Of a stretch of 64,000 nucleotides of DNA, positions 17,586 to 29,827 are shown piece after piece. The notes below the pieces were generated by a model. That model did no database searches. It saw nothing but the letters and a program-made list of their open reading frames with translations, and was not told the origin of the DNA. Where the stretch lies: NCBI GenBank assembly GCA_022824685.1, contig JAJDZJ010000136.1, positions 1-64,000 on the forward strand. The letters run 5' to 3'. The stretch's first letter is position 1. Each line of letters starts with the position of its first letter. This DNA is from Caldilineaceae bacterium (GTDB lineage: Bacteria > Chloroflexota > Anaerolineae > Caldilineales > Caldilineaceae). Made by a program: the position numbers and the translations under genes.

Positions 17586-19040
17586 TCAGGCGATGAACTC
17601 ACTGAAGACGCGGTCCCCCACGAGCAGCCCACTGGAGGTCAAACGCACTCGTTCCCCGTCGGATTCCAGCAAACCGCTATCCTGCAATCGATTGAGAGCG
17701 GGCCCAAATGCGGCCCCCAATGGCTGTCCGTGCATCGCCTCAAAGCGGGAATGCGAGACTCCCTCCTCCACCAGACGCAGGCCCAACATCATCGTTTCGC
17801 CCATCGACACTTCGGCCGGCAACGCCTCCTGAAAATCAACGGGACTCTCCCCCGTCTCAACGCGCCGGATGTAGCCCTGTACCCCTTTGCGATTGGCCCA
17901 TCGGATGGCGGCCGCCGGCGAATCCGCCTCCTCTCCTTCCTGGCTGACGCCGCCGGGCAGGAATGAAAGGCCTTGCTTGGACCCGCCTCGCAACGAAACA
18001 GGGCAGCGCATATGACTGTGCGCTCCGGGCCCGACGCCTATCCACTCCTGATTGCGCCAGTACAGGAGATTGTGTCGGCAGGCATATCCCGCGCCGCGTG
18101 ACCAGTTGGACACCTCGTACTGGCCGTAACCTGCCGACCGCAGACCGGCCATCGCAGTCTCGTACATCTCGGCGGCTACGTCGTCGTCAGGCGCAGGCGT
18201 TTTGCCGGTCTCTACCCAGTGCGCCAAGGGCGTATCCGGCTCGACGATCAGGCTGTACAGGCTGAGGTGCCGGGGAGCCAGCGCCAGAGCTTTATCCAAG
18301 GTGTCGTTCCAGGCCTGGACCGACTGCCCGGGCAGTCCAAACATGAAATCCAGATTGATGTTGCTAAAGCCCGCCCCAGTCGCCGCGTCATAGGCGCGCA
18401 GCGCGTCGTCCGCGTCGTGGATGCGCCCCAGAAACGCCAGTTCGTCCGCCTGAAAACTCTGCACGCCCATGCTCAGGCGGTTCACGCCCAAACGACGCAG
18501 CAAAGAAAACTGGCCCCGGTCCTCGATCCCAGGATTGGCCTCACTGCTTATCTCAGCGTCGGCTGCCAGCGAGAAACGTTCGTGTACCAACGACAGAATC
18601 TGCGCCAGTTGGCCCGATCCAAGCGCTGTTGGCGTGCCCCCTCCCAGAAAAACTGTGTCGACCCTCCGCCCGTCGAGGCGCGCTGCCCACCAGCCCATCT
18701 CCCGGCACAAAGCCTCGGTATAGGCTTCATAGATCGGCTCCAGTCCGGCGTACGTGTTGAAGTCGCAGTAGGGACATTTCCGGGCGCAAAAGGGGATATG
18801 GATATAGAGGCCAAGTGGTTCCGCGCCAGATGGCGGCTTCGCTGCGGCCGTCGACCGGCTGGCAATTTGCCCCGCTCCACTCCTGACCATACCGGCGTTC
18901 GCGGATTCATTGGCCAAACCTGCGGTGGCCTTCCTCCCTGTCGCGCCCGGCACGCGTCCGCCACCTTCAGAACTCGCTGCCGCCGTTTCCCGCGCGAGGC
19001 ACTCACTCTCTGTCGGCGTCAATGCAGCCAAGTCACTCAT
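17586..19040 (-). CDS. hemW: radical SAM heme chaperone HemW with extra loops
   Basis: A 484-residue member of the HemW/HemN-like radical SAM family. The SAM cluster motif is CARKCPYCDF and the first strand is LYIHIPFC. HemW proteins bind heme and deliver it to apoproteins; many are mislabelled coproporphyrinogen oxidase. Typical length is 370-400; the excess comes from an N-terminal extension of about 75 Ala/Ser/Gly-rich residues and an insert of about 35 residues, rich in Gly, Ser and Glu, between GVGPGAHSH and RWANRKGVQGY. The true start may therefore be internal. ATG at 19040 is used; a TTG lies just before it. The short 3' gap to the HAD gene shows no terminator. Confidence 0.88.
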   Translation of the reverse strand: MSDLAALTPTESECLARETAAASSEGGGRVPGATGRKATAGLANESANAGMVRSGAGQIASRSTAAAKPPSGAEPLGLYIHIPFCARKCPYCDFNTYAGLEPIYEAYTEALCREMGWWAARLDGRRVDTVFLGGGTPTALGSGQLAQILSLVHERFSLAADAEISSEANPGIEDRGQFSLLRRLGVNRLSMGVQSFQADELAFLGRIHDADDALRAYDAATGAGFSNINLDFMFGLPGQSVQAWNDTLDKALALAPRHLSLYSLIVEPDTPLAHWVETGKTPAPDDDVAAEMYETAMAGLRSAGYGQYEVSNWSRGAGYACRHNLLYWRNQEWIGVGPGAHSHMRCPVSLRGGSKQGLSFLPGGVSQEGEEADSPAAAIRWANRKGVQGYIRRVETGESPVDFQEALPAEVSMGETMMLGLRLVEEGVSHSRFEAMHGQPLGAAFGPALNRLQDSGLLESDGERVRLTSSGLLVGDRVFSEFIA

Positions 19041-19128
19041 CAACCTTGAGGCCTCGCTCGTTGGGCGCGCAAAGAGGAGCGGGTATCGAAAAGGGAGTAC
19101 ACCTCGCCTTTCACTCCCGCCCCTGCGG

Positions 19129-19857
19129 TCAGGGGTTCTCCAACCGGAATCCGTGACCGCGCACAGTTACAATGAAGTTGGATCTCTGGTCGTGCTCGGA
19201 AAGCCGCTCCCGCAGCCGGCGCACAAGAGCGTCTATCGCCTGCTTGCTCACCCCTGCGCCGCTTGTCTCCGGCCAGACCGCCTGCACGATCTGTTCTCGA
19301 GTCATCACCCCGCCCCCCTCATGCCAGAGCGCGCTCAATAGCCGGTACTGATGCAAACTCAAAGGGGGCTCAAGCAGCGAGCCGTTCAGCCAGACCTGCC
19401 GAGTCTCCTCCTCAATCCGCAAGCCGGTCTCAGACTGCGCATCGTTTTCGGAAGAGTCAAGCGTCAAAGGCGTCGTCGCTTCATCATCGACAAAGGACAG
19501 TTTGAATCGCAGGGCAATCTGCACCTCGTCGCCGTCCGAAAGGCTATGCGACGCGTCGGCAATATCCACACCATTGACATGTGTCCCGTTCTTGCTGCCC
19601 AGGTCCTCAATCGAATAACCATAACCGTCCCAGAAAATACGGGCGTGGTTGCGGCTCACCTGGCGGTCTGGCAGGGTAACGTGGCATTCATCGTGACGGC
19701 CTATGATCAAGGGCGTGGTACGGCTGAGGGGCCACCCCTGACCGGTCTGATTGCCATGGCGGAGGATCAGCATTGCCGTCTCACGTTGTCTGTCGGCGGG
19801 CCGCGCGCCCCGAGAATCTATCAAACGTTGTTCAGCGTTGTTGCCCTCTTGCGTCAT
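19129..19857 (-). CDS. FHA domain plus winged-helix transcriptional regulator
   Basis: A 242-residue regulator with two domains. Residues about 32-120 form an FHA domain (phosphothreonine binding), with the conserved GRHDE, SRNH and [10 protein letters not shown] patterns. Residues about 145-240 are a C-terminal OmpR/PhoB-type winged helix ([31 protein letters not shown]). There is no receiver domain, so activity is likely controlled by protein phosphorylation rather than a two-component relay. The Ser/Thr kinase gene starts 384 bases away in the opposite direction, a natural source of that phosphorylation. GAGGG lies seven bases before the ATG. Confidence 0.9.
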   Translation of the reverse strand: MTQEGNNAEQRLIDSRGARPADRQRETAMLILRHGNQTGQGWPLSRTTPLIIGRHDECHVTLPDRQVSRNHARIFWDGYGYSIEDLGSKNGTHVNGVDIADASHSLSDGDEVQIALRFKLSFVDDEATTPLTLDSSENDAQSETGLRIEEETRQVWLNGSLLEPPLSLHQYRLLSALWHEGGGVMTREQIVQAVWPETSGAGVSKQAIDALVRRLRERLSEHDQRSNFIVTVRGHGFRLENP

Positions 19858-20241
19858 TTCCGTCCCTCTTTAGACTACCTTGCAAGGACAACCATTTTTG
19901 TCGCTTGCACATTTTGCCTTCTTGTATTTATAGTGTGATTCCCAGCATCCTTGCGTTCAATATACTATGGCAACAGAAAGCCTGAAAACCTAGTGTAGCG
20001 ATGTCAGGGGGGAAATTCATTATAACGAACCGAGTATGATCCGTCAACAGATTTTCTGGAATGGGAGCGCAATCCGGTTGGGGCATGGCCCGAGTCGTCT
20101 GGTCCTGTGCCTCAAGAGCATGCCATCCGCAGCATCCCTTTTTGTGTCTGTTCTCCCTCCAATGTGTACAAAAAGCCGTTACCTTTCGTACTCCATGGAC
20201 GGCCCGGTTCCAACGTTCCGTCAGTCTCACCGAGGTGACTT
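19858..20241. other. divergent promoter region of FHA regulator and Ser/Thr kinase
   Basis: The 384 bases are AT-richer than their surroundings and hold no gene. On the plus strand TTGCAC (19905-19910), an 18-base spacer and TATAGT (19929-19934) form a possible promoter towards the kinase. GAGGTG at 20232-20237 is the kinase ribosome site. Confidence 0.45.
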
Positions 20242-21246
20242 TTGGCCACAGTCTTAGATTCAGATTCAATCCTGCGCGGGCGCTATGAAATCGTCCGCCT
20301 GGTCGGACAGGGGGGAATGGGCGCCGTCTACCAGGCCAACGATCTACGCCTGGACGGGCGAGTTTGCGCCATTAAGGAGATCCTGCCCGCCCTCCTGATC
20401 GATCACCGCGGGCCCGACCTGGACCTGGGCCAGACGATCGAACAGTTCTACCAGGAGGCAAGCGTCCTGGCGCGGCTCGATCATCCCAACCTCCCCAAAG
20501 TGTCCGACTACTTCTCCGTGGACGGCCGCGAGTATCTGGTCATGGACTTTATCGAAGGCCGCGACCTGCAGGAGATCGTCAACGAAGCGCTGCGACAGAA
20601 CAAGCACCTGTCGGAAGCCCAGGTGCTCCTGTGGGCGGCGCAGCTTCTGGATGCCCTTGAGTACCTGCACAGCCAGGATCCGCCCGTGCTCCACCGCGAC
20701 ATCAAACCGGGCAACATCAAAATCACGCCCGAAAACAGACTGAAACTGGTTGATTTCGGCCTGGTCAAAGTCTTGCAACCGGACGACGCACGCACGGTGA
20801 CGGTCGTCCAGGGACGGGGCACCGTTGCCTATACCCCCCTTGAGCAGTATGGCGGCGATACCGGCCACACCGATGTGCGCTCAGATATCTACAGCGTCGG
20901 AGCCACCCTCTATCACCTCCTGGCGGGGGCGCCGCCCCAAGATGCCAGGGAGCGATTCCTCAAGTCCGGTCTGTTGGACCCTCTGCGTCAGCTCAACCCT
21001 GCCATCTCGACGCGAACGGAACGGGCCGTCTTCCAGGCGCTGGCCATGCACCCTGACGAGCGCCCACCCAGTATCGAGGCTCTGCGCCATTCGCTTTTCG
21101 GTGTCGAGAGCACCAGAAAAGATCCCACCACAGATCTGCTGCCGCCTCCTACCTGGAATGAAATCCTGCACAGAAACCGTATGCTGATAGGCACGACCGT
21201 TTTCCTCTTCATCATCGCCGCCTTTATCAGCATCTATGAACTCTGA
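20242..21246 (+). CDS. Hanks-type Ser/Thr protein kinase with C-terminal membrane helix
   Basis: A 334-residue kinase. The glycine loop is GQGGMGAVY, the ATP lysine is Lys45, the catalytic Asp153 lies in HRDIKPGN and Asp171 in DFGLVK. The usual APE at the end of the activation segment reads PLEQ, as is common in bacterial kinases of this group. A single hydrophobic segment ends the protein (about 312-332), with no outer sensor domain, so it is tail-anchored with the kinase in the cytoplasm. The start is TTG at 20242, decided by GAGGTG four bases upstream. The divergent FHA regulator is the obvious candidate partner. Confidence 0.9.
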   Translation: MATVLDSDSILRGRYEIVRLVGQGGMGAVYQANDLRLDGRVCAIKEILPALLIDHRGPDLDLGQTIEQFYQEASVLARLDHPNLPKVSDYFSVDGREYLVMDFIEGRDLQEIVNEALRQNKHLSEAQVLLWAAQLLDALEYLHSQDPPVLHRDIKPGNIKITPENRLKLVDFGLVKVLQPDDARTVTVVQGRGTVAYTPLEQYGGDTGHTDVRSDIYSVGATLYHLLAGAPPQDARERFLKSGLLDPLRQLNPAISTRTERAVFQALAMHPDERPPSIEALRHSLFGVESTRKDPTTDLLPPPTWNEILHRNRMLIGTTVFLFIIAAFISIYEL

Positions 21247-21614
21247 CAATGTGACGCAGTTTGTCTATCCCGTGGCAGCTGACCGGCGGCCTCCTACCCC
21301 GGCGCCGGCGTCTGCTCCTTGCCAGCAAGGGCGCGCCCGATTCGCGTAGCCAACCTCGCCCAGAAGTCGTCCCCACAATAGAAACAAGTGCCAATACAAC
21401 GCTGTGAAAATTTGCGCAATCCAACCGCGCTCACGTATACTGAACATGGACTTTTCAAGAATCATAGCGACCCCACTGTTTCGCCTCCCCTGAACAAGCA
21501 ATGCAGCGGGCAGTCGCGATCTATCGGACGGGCTGGAGGACGCCGCTCGTCCCGTCACCTGTGCAAACAACAGTGGCCTAACAACAGAAACGGCCCTTTA
21601 CAGGAGGGTAGATC
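21247..21614. other. upstream region of the ATP synthase operon
   Basis: No gene is seen in these 368 bases. They hold the candidate atp promoter (21412-21441) and the atpB ribosome site AGGAGG (21602-21607). Confidence 0.5.
21412..21441 (+). promoter_or_regulatory. candidate promoter of the atp operon
   Basis: TTGCGC (21412-21417) and TATACT (21436-21441) are spaced by 18 bases, a fair sigma-70-type pair. Transcription would start about 165 bases before atpB. Confidence 0.5.
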
Positions 21615-22565
21615 TTGTTCAAGAAACTTCTCCAGGCTTTTGTCTTGAATGCACGCATTCGCAATGCGGCCATCGGCGTCATTGCGCTGCTCGTCTTGAG
21701 CGTGGTGCCGTTCTTCAATGCCCCCCCTCCCCATGTCGAATTAGCGGCCGAAGCGCTGCTGGAACACGGACCAAAGTGGTTCACAAACGGCCTCCTGACA
21801 ACCATCCTGGTCGACTTGATCATAATCCTGTTGGCCGTCTTTGCCGTATCCAGAATGAAGGAAATCCCCGGCGCGTGGCAGAACATCGTCGAAATGCTCG
21901 TCGAAGGAATGTGGAACCTGACCCAGAGCATCGCCGGCCATGGCTCCGCCAACAGCCGCAAATTCTTCCCTTGGGTGATTACCATCTTCATCTTCGTTCT
22001 GGTCAGCAACTACATTGGCCTCCTGCCCGGCTTTGGATCAATCGGCATCTACCATAGTGGCGCCGAAAGCCACGCCCAGGCCGCGCTCGACAACCAGCTC
22101 GCGATGGCCGGCGCGGAAACCGTCGCCGTCGCAGCCGCAGCCGAAGAAGGCAAGCCGGTCCTTGTCCCCCTGTTTCGCAGCCCCTCCGCCGACCTGAACA
22201 TGACCCTTGCCCTGGCCCTTATCTCAGTCTTCATGACCCAATTCTTCGGCGTCCAGGCATTGGGAATTCGCTATTTCACCAAGTTCTTCAAAAACCCTTT
22301 CAATGACGGTATGGGGGCCGTGGTCGGCTTCTTCGAGCTGATCGCCGAAATCTCCAAAATAATCAGCTTCTCCTTTCGTCTCTTCGGCAATATCTTCGCC
22401 GGTGAAGTCGTCTTGCTGGTTATGGCCTTTCTCGTCACCTTTCTCCTGCCCAGCATTTTCTACGGGCTGGAGCTGTTCATCGGATTTATCCAGGCGCTTG
22501 TATTCATGCTGCTGACCCTGGCATTCTTCACCATGGCCACCGTCAGCCACGACGATCACCATTAA
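21615..22565 (+). CDS. atpB: F1Fo ATP synthase subunit a
   Basis: A 316-residue membrane subunit of the proton channel. The essential arginine is in ISFSFRLFGNIFAGE, and the further conserved helix ends in TLAFFTMATVSHDDHH. An extended loop between the LLPGFGSIG segment and PLFRSPSADLNMTLALAL adds about 40 Ala/Glu-rich residues. The start is TTG, supported by AGGAGG seven bases upstream. First gene of atpBEFHAGDC. No atpI-type gene precedes it. Confidence 0.95.
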   Translation: MFKKLLQAFVLNARIRNAAIGVIALLVLSVVPFFNAPPPHVELAAEALLEHGPKWFTNGLLTTILVDLIIILLAVFAVSRMKEIPGAWQNIVEMLVEGMWNLTQSIAGHGSANSRKFFPWVITIFIFVLVSNYIGLLPGFGSIGIYHSGAESHAQAALDNQLAMAGAETVAVAAAAEEGKPVLVPLFRSPSADLNMTLALALISVFMTQFFGVQALGIRYFTKFFKNPFNDGMGAVVGFFELIAEISKIISFSFRLFGNIFAGEVVLLVMAFLVTFLLPSIFYGLELFIGFIQALVFMLLTLAFFTMATVSHDDHH

Positions 22566-22573
22566 AGGCGGTT

Positions 22574-22596
22574 GCCAGCGGCAGGCTGCGCCTGGC
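22574..22596 (+). promoter_or_regulatory. intercistronic hairpin between atpB and atpE
   Basis: GCCAG(CG)GCAG-G-CTGC(GC)CTGGC folds into a compact two-part stem nine bases after the atpB stop. No T-run follows. Such hairpins between a and c genes can protect the downstream message, and c is needed in many copies; that role is inferred. Confidence 0.45.
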
Positions 22597-22614
22597 TCCT
22601 CTCGGGCGCCCGAA

Positions 22615-22648
22615 CACTGGCCGCCAAACACTAATCACCGCAGTTTAG
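22615..22648. repeat. degenerate heptamer array before atpE
   Basis: Units CACTGGC, CGCCAAA, CACTAAT in phase, closed by CACCGCAGTTTAG. The closing unit directly precedes the atpE ribosome site (AAGGAG, from 22652). Confidence 0.7.
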
Positions 22649-22894
<246 letters not shown>

Positions 22895-22907
22895 ACCTGT
22901 TCTCAGT

Positions 22908-22920
22908 GGCCGCAGTTCAG
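22908..22920. repeat. single closing unit of the heptamer family after atpE
   Basis: GGCCGCAGTTCAG resembles the closing unit CACTGCAGTTCAG and is preceded by the half-matching CAGTGGC. Found 13 bases after the atpE stop. Confidence 0.5.
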
Positions 22921-22960
22921 TCGCCCGTGACCAAAGTTCACGCCCGGGGGCCAGTGCCCT

Positions 22961-22992
22961 GACCGACCGCGAAACACGAGCCACTGCAGTTA
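22961..22992. repeat. degenerate heptamer array before atpF
   Basis: Units GACCGAC, CGCGAAA, CACGAGC are in phase and closed by CACTGCAGTTA, only two bases from the atpF ribosome site CCAGGAGG (22995-23002). Confidence 0.65.
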
Positions 22993-23008
22993 ATCCAGGA
23001 GGTTGGCC

Positions 23009-23518
23009 TTGGACGCTCTCGATAAATTAGGCATTAGTTGGCAGTTACTGCTCTCGCAAATCGTCAACTTTGGACTGTTGATGATTATTCTGCAACAGCT
23101 ACTTTACAAGCCTGTTCTGAACATGCTCGAGCAGCGCAGACAGCGCATTGCCGAGGGTCTGGAGCAGGCAGATAAGGCATCGCACGCGGCCGCTGAAGCC
23201 GAAGCGGAAAAACAGGCCATCCTCGAAGAGGCCCGCCGCGAAGCCCAGGAAGTGCGCGCCCAGGCAACTCGCGACGCCGAACGCATCGCGCAAGACGTGC
23301 GCAGCCGCGCCGATCAGGAAGCCCAGGAAATCCGCATGAAGGCCCAGGCCGACGCTGAAGCGCAGACCGCCGCCGTCATGGCCGACGCCAGAAAACAGAT
23401 TGCAGACCTGACCATCGCCGCCACCGAGCAAATCCTCGGAAGAGAACTGGCAAACAGAGATGAACAGGAACGCTTTGTCGCCGATTACCTGGCACAGCAA
23501 AACGGGAGCGGTTCATGA
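23009..23518 (+). CDS. atpF: F1Fo ATP synthase subunit b
   Basis: A 169-residue peripheral-stalk subunit: one N-terminal membrane helix (about 8-28), then a long charged coiled coil rich in Ala, Glu, Gln and Arg. TTG at 23009 is taken as the start because GGAGG ends six bases before it; the TTG two codons earlier abuts the ribosome site. Its stop overlaps the atpH start (ATGA at 23515). Confidence 0.94.
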   Translation: MDALDKLGISWQLLLSQIVNFGLLMIILQQLLYKPVLNMLEQRRQRIAEGLEQADKASHAAAEAEAEKQAILEEARREAQEVRAQATRDAERIAQDVRSRADQEAQEIRMKAQADAEAQTAAVMADARKQIADLTIAATEQILGRELANRDEQERFVADYLAQQNGSGS

Positions 23519-24012
23519 GCGAGCGCGCATCGGCCGAACGATATGCCCAGGCTATTCTCGAGGCGATCGTAGAGCAGTGGCAAACGACGCTCTCCCAGGT
23601 CGCTGACGCCCTTGCGCAGGACCCCAAACTGGGCGCAAATGTCGATTCCATCCAAAACGCGATTCCCGACGACGCCCCGCCCGAACTGCAGAACTTCGTC
23701 AAAATGCTCGCGCAAGAAGGGGATGCAGCCCTTCTCCCTCGCGTCATCGCCGCGCTGGGCGCAAGCCTCCGCGGTGAAACCGGGCCGCAGGAAGCCGACA
23801 TCACAAGCGCCATCGAGTTGAGTGATGACGCCCAAGAACAGATTCGCCAGCGGCTCACCCAACAGTACGGGGAAGGCCTCGTCTTCAGCTTCGATGTAGA
23901 CCCCTCCCTGATGGGCGGGCTCCGCGTCCGCGTCGGAGACCAGCTAATCGACAACACCGTCGCGAATCGGCTGATGGCCCTGCGCGAAATGGTCGCAGCT
24001 TCAGTACGGTAA
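23515..24012 (+). CDS. atpH: F1Fo ATP synthase subunit delta
   Basis: A 165-residue subunit linking the b stalk to the F1 head. The N-terminal helical part starts [13 protein letters not shown] and the C-terminal part contains the conserved [20 protein letters not shown] pattern. The assignment rests on these and on its place between b and alpha. It is coupled to atpF by a four-base overlap. Confidence 0.93.
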   Translation: MSERASAERYAQAILEAIVEQWQTTLSQVADALAQDPKLGANVDSIQNAIPDDAPPELQNFVKMLAQEGDAALLPRVIAALGASLRGETGPQEADITSAIELSDDAQEQIRQRLTQQYGEGLVFSFDVDPSLMGGLRVRVGDQLIDNTVANRLMALREMVAASVR

Positions 24013-24107
24013 TCTTGGATTTGGCAGTCAGTTTCGGGTCCTGACATTCCGTGAAAGCGCACCGCCAGGAACCCAATACTGGCAACCTACAATAAAGGAC
24101 AGCGCAT

Positions 24108-25637
24108 ATGGCAGTTCAGACAGAAGAACTGACCCAGGAATTTACCGACCGGCTCAAACAACAGATCCTCAGCTTCCAGCCGGCCCCCAGTCGCGTCGAC
24201 GTCGGCGAAGTCGTCGAAGTCGGTGATGGCATCGCCATCATTTCCGGCCTCCAGGGGGTCATGGCAAGCGAGTTGGTCGAGTTCACCAAGACAGGTGTGC
24301 TCGGCATCGCCCAGAACCTGAACGACGATTCCGTCGGTATCATTATCATGGGCGAATACACCGATATCGAAGAGGGCGACCTGGTGAGCAGCACCGGCCG
24401 TCTGGCTTCCGTCCCCGTCGGAGACCCACTGATCGGCCGCGTCGTCAATGCCGTCGGTCAGCCGCTGGATGGCAAGGGCCCTATCGATTCAACCGCAACC
24501 CGTCCCGTTGAGCGGATCGCCCCCGGCGTCGTGCTGCGAAAGGGTGTCGACACCCCCGTCGAAACCGGCGTGACTGTCGTTGACGCGCTCATTCCCATCG
24601 GCCGCGGCCAGCGAGAACTGATCATCGGCGACCGCCAGACCGGCAAAACCGCCCTCGCCATCGACACGATTATCAACCAGAAGGGCAAAGACCTGATCTG
24701 CATCTACGTCGCCATCGGGCAGAAGCAATCTACAGTGGCGCAGGTCGTGGGCACCTTGGAAAGCTACGGCGCCATGGAACATACCATCGTCGTCACCGCC
24801 TCCGCCGCCGATCCGGCTGCATTGCAGTTCCTGGCGCCCTACGCCGGGTGCGCGATGGGCGAAGAGTTCATGGAGCAGGGCCGCGACGCCCTCATCGTTT
24901 ACGATGATCTCTCCAAACATGCCCAGGCCTACCGCCAGGTATCTCTCCTGCTGCGCCGTCCGCCCGGACGCGAGGCCTACCCAGGCGATGTCTTCTACTT
25001 GCACAGCCGCCTCCTGGAGCGGGCCGCCCGCCTCGATGAGGAGTTCGGCGGCGGCAGCCTGACCGCGCTTCCTGTGATCGAAACGCAGGCCGGCGACGTA
25101 TCGGCTTATATTCCCACCAACGTGATTTCAATCACCGACGGCCAGATCTTTCTGGAAAGCGACCTGTTTTATGCCGGGATTCGCCCTGCCATGAACGTCG
25201 GCCTTTCCGTCAGCCGCGTAGGCAGTTCCGCCCAGACCAGAGCGATGAAGGACGTTGCCGGCCGCCTGAAACTGGAGTTCAGCCAGTTCCGGGAGCTGGC
25301 CGCCTTTGCACAGTTCGGCTCAGACCTGGACGCAGCAACCCAGCGCCAGCTCAACCGCGGCCAGCGCATCCAGGAAACGCTCAAACAACCCCAGTACGAG
25401 CCTCTACAGCTGGACAAGCAGGTCATGAGCCTCTTCGCAGTCACGAACGGCTATGTCGACGAAGTCGATGTCACCGACGTGAAGCGGTGGGAACTGGAAT
25501 TGCACGCCTACATGGATGCCAACCATCCCGAAATCGGCCAGACGATTATGCGCCAGCAGGACTTGCCTGATGAATCGCTTGATTCCCTGCGCCTGGCCCT
25601 TGAGACCTTCAACAGCAATTGGACTGGGACTGAGTAA
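24108..25637 (+). CDS. atpA: F1Fo ATP synthase subunit alpha
   Basis: A 509-residue non-catalytic nucleotide-binding subunit of F1. The P-loop is GDRQTGKTA, followed by the usual [14 protein letters not shown] and the arginine-finger region [15 protein letters not shown]-like pattern (here [12 protein letters not shown]). AAAGGA lies before the ATG. Length is standard. Confidence 0.98.
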   Translation: MAVQTEELTQEFTDRLKQQILSFQPAPSRVDVGEVVEVGDGIAIISGLQGVMASELVEFTKTGVLGIAQNLNDDSVGIIIMGEYTDIEEGDLVSSTGRLASVPVGDPLIGRVVNAVGQPLDGKGPIDSTATRPVERIAPGVVLRKGVDTPVETGVTVVDALIPIGRGQRELIIGDRQTGKTALAIDTIINQKGKDLICIYVAIGQKQSTVAQVVGTLESYGAMEHTIVVTASAADPAALQFLAPYAGCAMGEEFMEQGRDALIVYDDLSKHAQAYRQVSLLLRRPPGREAYPGDVFYLHSRLLERAARLDEEFGGGSLTALPVIETQAGDVSAYIPTNVISITDGQIFLESDLFYAGIRPAMNVGLSVSRVGSSAQTRAMKDVAGRLKLEFSQFRELAAFAQFGSDLDAATQRQLNRGQRIQETLKQPQYEPLQLDKQVMSLFAVTNGYVDEVDVTDVKRWELELHAYMDANHPEIGQTIMRQQDLPDESLDSLRLALETFNSNWTGTE

Positions 25638-25704
25638 ACCAGAGCAATGTACCGCGCAGTAACCCGGCATTCAGCCGCGGTTCACTGCGTCTGAGGAGGT
25701 ATTG

Positions 25705-26574
25705 GTGGCAAGCACACGTGAGATTCGCCGTCGCATCCGCTCAGTCAAAAACATCGCTCAGGTTACAAGAGCGATGGAAGCGGTGGCTGCGTCCAAAATG
25801 CGGCGTGCCCAACAGCAGGTGATGGCGACCCGGCCCTACGCCGAAAAGGCCCTCGAAGTGCTCAGCCACATCGCCCGGCTGCACGGCAGCGGCGACGCAA
25901 TGGACGCGCTCATCACCGCCAGAGACGAAATAAAGCGGGTCGGGATTGTCCTGATCACCGCTGACCGCGGGCTGGCCGGCGGCTTCAATGCCAATGTCCT
26001 GCGGCAGAATGCCGTCTTCATCAAAGAGCAACGAGACCAGGGACGGGAAGTCGAAGTCGTTGTCGTTGGCAGGAAGGGCCGTGACTGGCTTCTGCGTTAC
26101 GATCCGGTTATCCGGGCAGAGTTCACCAATATGCCCGACACTCTCGCTACCGCCGACATCGCTCCCATCTCCCGGACTGTGATCGACGACTTTCGCTCGG
26201 CGCGGTTCGATGAGGTCCATATCATCTTCACCGACTTCGTCAACACGCTCATCCAGCGGCCTACCGTCCAACAGATCCTCCCCGTCCTTCCGGACGAGGC
26301 AACCGTTGCCATGCCTCCCGATTATATCTTCGAGCCAAGCATGGAGGCCGTGTTGGAGCAGGTCCTCATCGGCTTCACCGAGGTCCAGATTCTGCAAGCA
26401 TTGTACGAGAGCATTGCCAGCGAACACTCGGCGCGCATGGTTGCCATGCGCAACGCAACCGAAGCCGCCAATGAGCTCGTGGACGAGTTGACGTTGACCT
26501 ACAACAAGGCGCGCCAGGAAGGCATCACCCGCGAGTTGATGGACATTATCGGCGGGTCAATCGGCCTCGAATAG
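25705..26574 (+). CDS. atpG: F1Fo ATP synthase subunit gamma
   Basis: A 289-residue central-shaft subunit. The N-terminal helix [20 protein letters not shown] and the C-terminal helix ending ELMDIIGGS are characteristic. GTG at 25705 is preferred over the preceding TTG because GAGGAGG (25693-25699) is then five bases away. Confidence 0.96.
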   Translation: MASTREIRRRIRSVKNIAQVTRAMEAVAASKMRRAQQQVMATRPYAEKALEVLSHIARLHGSGDAMDALITARDEIKRVGIVLITADRGLAGGFNANVLRQNAVFIKEQRDQGREVEVVVVGRKGRDWLLRYDPVIRAEFTNMPDTLATADIAPISRTVIDDFRSARFDEVHIIFTDFVNTLIQRPTVQQILPVLPDEATVAMPPDYIFEPSMEAVLEQVLIGFTEVQILQALYESIASEHSARMVAMRNATEAANELVDELTLTYNKARQEGITRELMDIIGGSIGLE

Positions 26575-26589
26575 TTTTGAGCGGGCTGA

Positions 26590-28478
<1,889 letters not shown>

Positions 28479-28498
28479 CGCCCTCTTTACAGCAAGAA

Positions 28499-28533
28499 AA
28501 AAGGCCGGGTCTTGTACAAGTCCCGGCCTTTCC
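28499..28533. terminator. bidirectional terminator after atpC
   Basis: AAGGCCGGG and CCCGGCCTT pair, and the interior CTTGTACAAG is itself a palindrome, giving a long stem with A-run on the left and T-run on the right. It ends the atp operon and can serve the convergent sialidase-like gene. Confidence 0.93.
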
Positions 28534-28552
28534 GTTTCAACCAGAACTGAGC

Positions 28553-29614
28553 CTACCTCCCGTAAAACCAGTCGGTCCCGATTCGCGCCACATGGATGCC
28601 GTCTCGCTTGTGATAGCTGATCAGCGCCAATCCATCAACGAAGGTCAAACTCGGATAGCCGTAGTCGTCATCGGGATCAGAGCCAATCGGCCGTTCGTGG
28701 ATCCATGTAACGCCCTCGTCTCTTGAAACTGTGGAAACGAAGGGTGTCCGCAGCCTGTCTTTTGTGCCGGTCGAGCGCAGCAGGAGCAGATCGCCCGTAT
28801 CGGGAATCCGTTTAACGTTGAGCGCCGACGAGTTGGCGGAGAGCTTCAGACAGCGCATCTCCTCGCCCGGCGACCATGTGACCCCCTCATCGTCCGAGTA
28901 GGATCTGACCACGCAGCCGCTATACGTCCGGCACAGCATCATCACCCGCCCGTTGCGCAGAGGGATGACGTGCGGCTCCTGCGCCTCCACAGGCAACGTG
29001 TCGACGACGTTTTCCGACTGATGCCAGGAGTAACCGTCGTCATCGGAGTAGAAGACCGTGCTCACATAGCCGCGGTGGTCTCCGCCTTCCTCCCTGATCT
29101 CCCTCTCGCACGGAGCGAGAATCCGACCCGAGGGCAGTTGGACCAGCTTGTCATTGAAAACATGATTGGCGCCGGCGTGCGGCGTGACGATGAACTGGTC
29201 GCTCCATGTGGCGCCGTCGTCTGTCGACCTACGGTAGTAGGTGTGCGCGAAACGCGGCAGAGACCCGGCAAAGTAGATGTAAGTCAAAAGCAGATGGCCG
29301 TTTGCCAGACGCAGAAAACCGGGATGCCGGTACTCTTCATTTTCGCGAAAGGGTTGCGGGCAGGGAATCAGCTGGAAAGGTTCGCCCCAGCTCTTGCCCA
29401 GATCATAGGAGAGGCGTCCTGCGATGTCGCCAACCACTGTGCCATCCCCGGAGCTCTCCCTGATACTGGAGTAAGATAGCAGCAGCCGGCCGTCGCTCAA
29501 CGCCGCGATGTCGCCCACGTTGCCCCGGTAGCCGAACCTCCGCCTGGGCATTGCCGCGGCATGCACATCTTCGAAGAGGGCGCTGGATGATTCCCCCTCG
29601 CGACTTTCAAGCAT
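28553..29614 (-). CDS. BNR/Asp-box sialidase-like protein
   Basis: A 353-residue predicted six-bladed beta-propeller. Asp-box repeats are visible as SYDLGKSW, STDDGATW, SDDDGYSW, SDDEGVTW and SRDEGVTW. No signal peptide is seen, so the protein is probably cytoplasmic or exported another way. The family covers exo-sialidases and other glycan-acting or binding proteins; catalytic Arg/Tyr/Glu residues could not be assigned with certainty. The ATG lacks a clear ribosome site. Confidence 0.85.
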   Translation of the reverse strand: MLESREGESSSALFEDVHAAAMPRRRFGYRGNVGDIAALSDGRLLLSYSSIRESSGDGTVVGDIAGRLSYDLGKSWGEPFQLIPCPQPFRENEEYRHPGFLRLANGHLLLTYIYFAGSLPRFAHTYYRRSTDDGATWSDQFIVTPHAGANHVFNDKLVQLPSGRILAPCEREIREEGGDHRGYVSTVFYSDDDGYSWHQSENVVDTLPVEAQEPHVIPLRNGRVMMLCRTYSGCVVRSYSDDEGVTWSPGEEMRCLKLSANSSALNVKRIPDTGDLLLLRSTGTKDRLRTPFVSTVSRDEGVTWIHERPIGSDPDDDYGYPSLTFVDGLALISYHKRDGIHVARIGTDWFYGR

Positions 29615-29827
29615 TGTGACTCACATTAACTTTTGGAACCGTCTACTGTCAATGCCACCACGAACAAATTACGGCCCAGGGGCGAAAAAGGGATCCACAT
29701 CGGAAACATGTGATATGCCCGGCTTCTCCGGGCGCGAATCACGGGTTCGTGCGGCCCCGCATCCTGCTGTAGCTGTTTGCTGTGGCCCCTGTGTCTCGAG
29801 AAGCTCCCCGGAATGCCTTCCCAAAAC
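29615..29827. other. intergenic, no gene seen
   Basis: This 213-base gap between two minus-strand genes shows no hairpin terminator or recognisable promoter. Confidence 0.4.

Noticed and set aside
19116-19135. Hairpin CCCCTG-CGGT-CAGGGG at the end of the FHA regulator gene
   Set aside because: The stem has six pairs, overlaps the stop codon and lacks a T-run, so it is not called a terminator.
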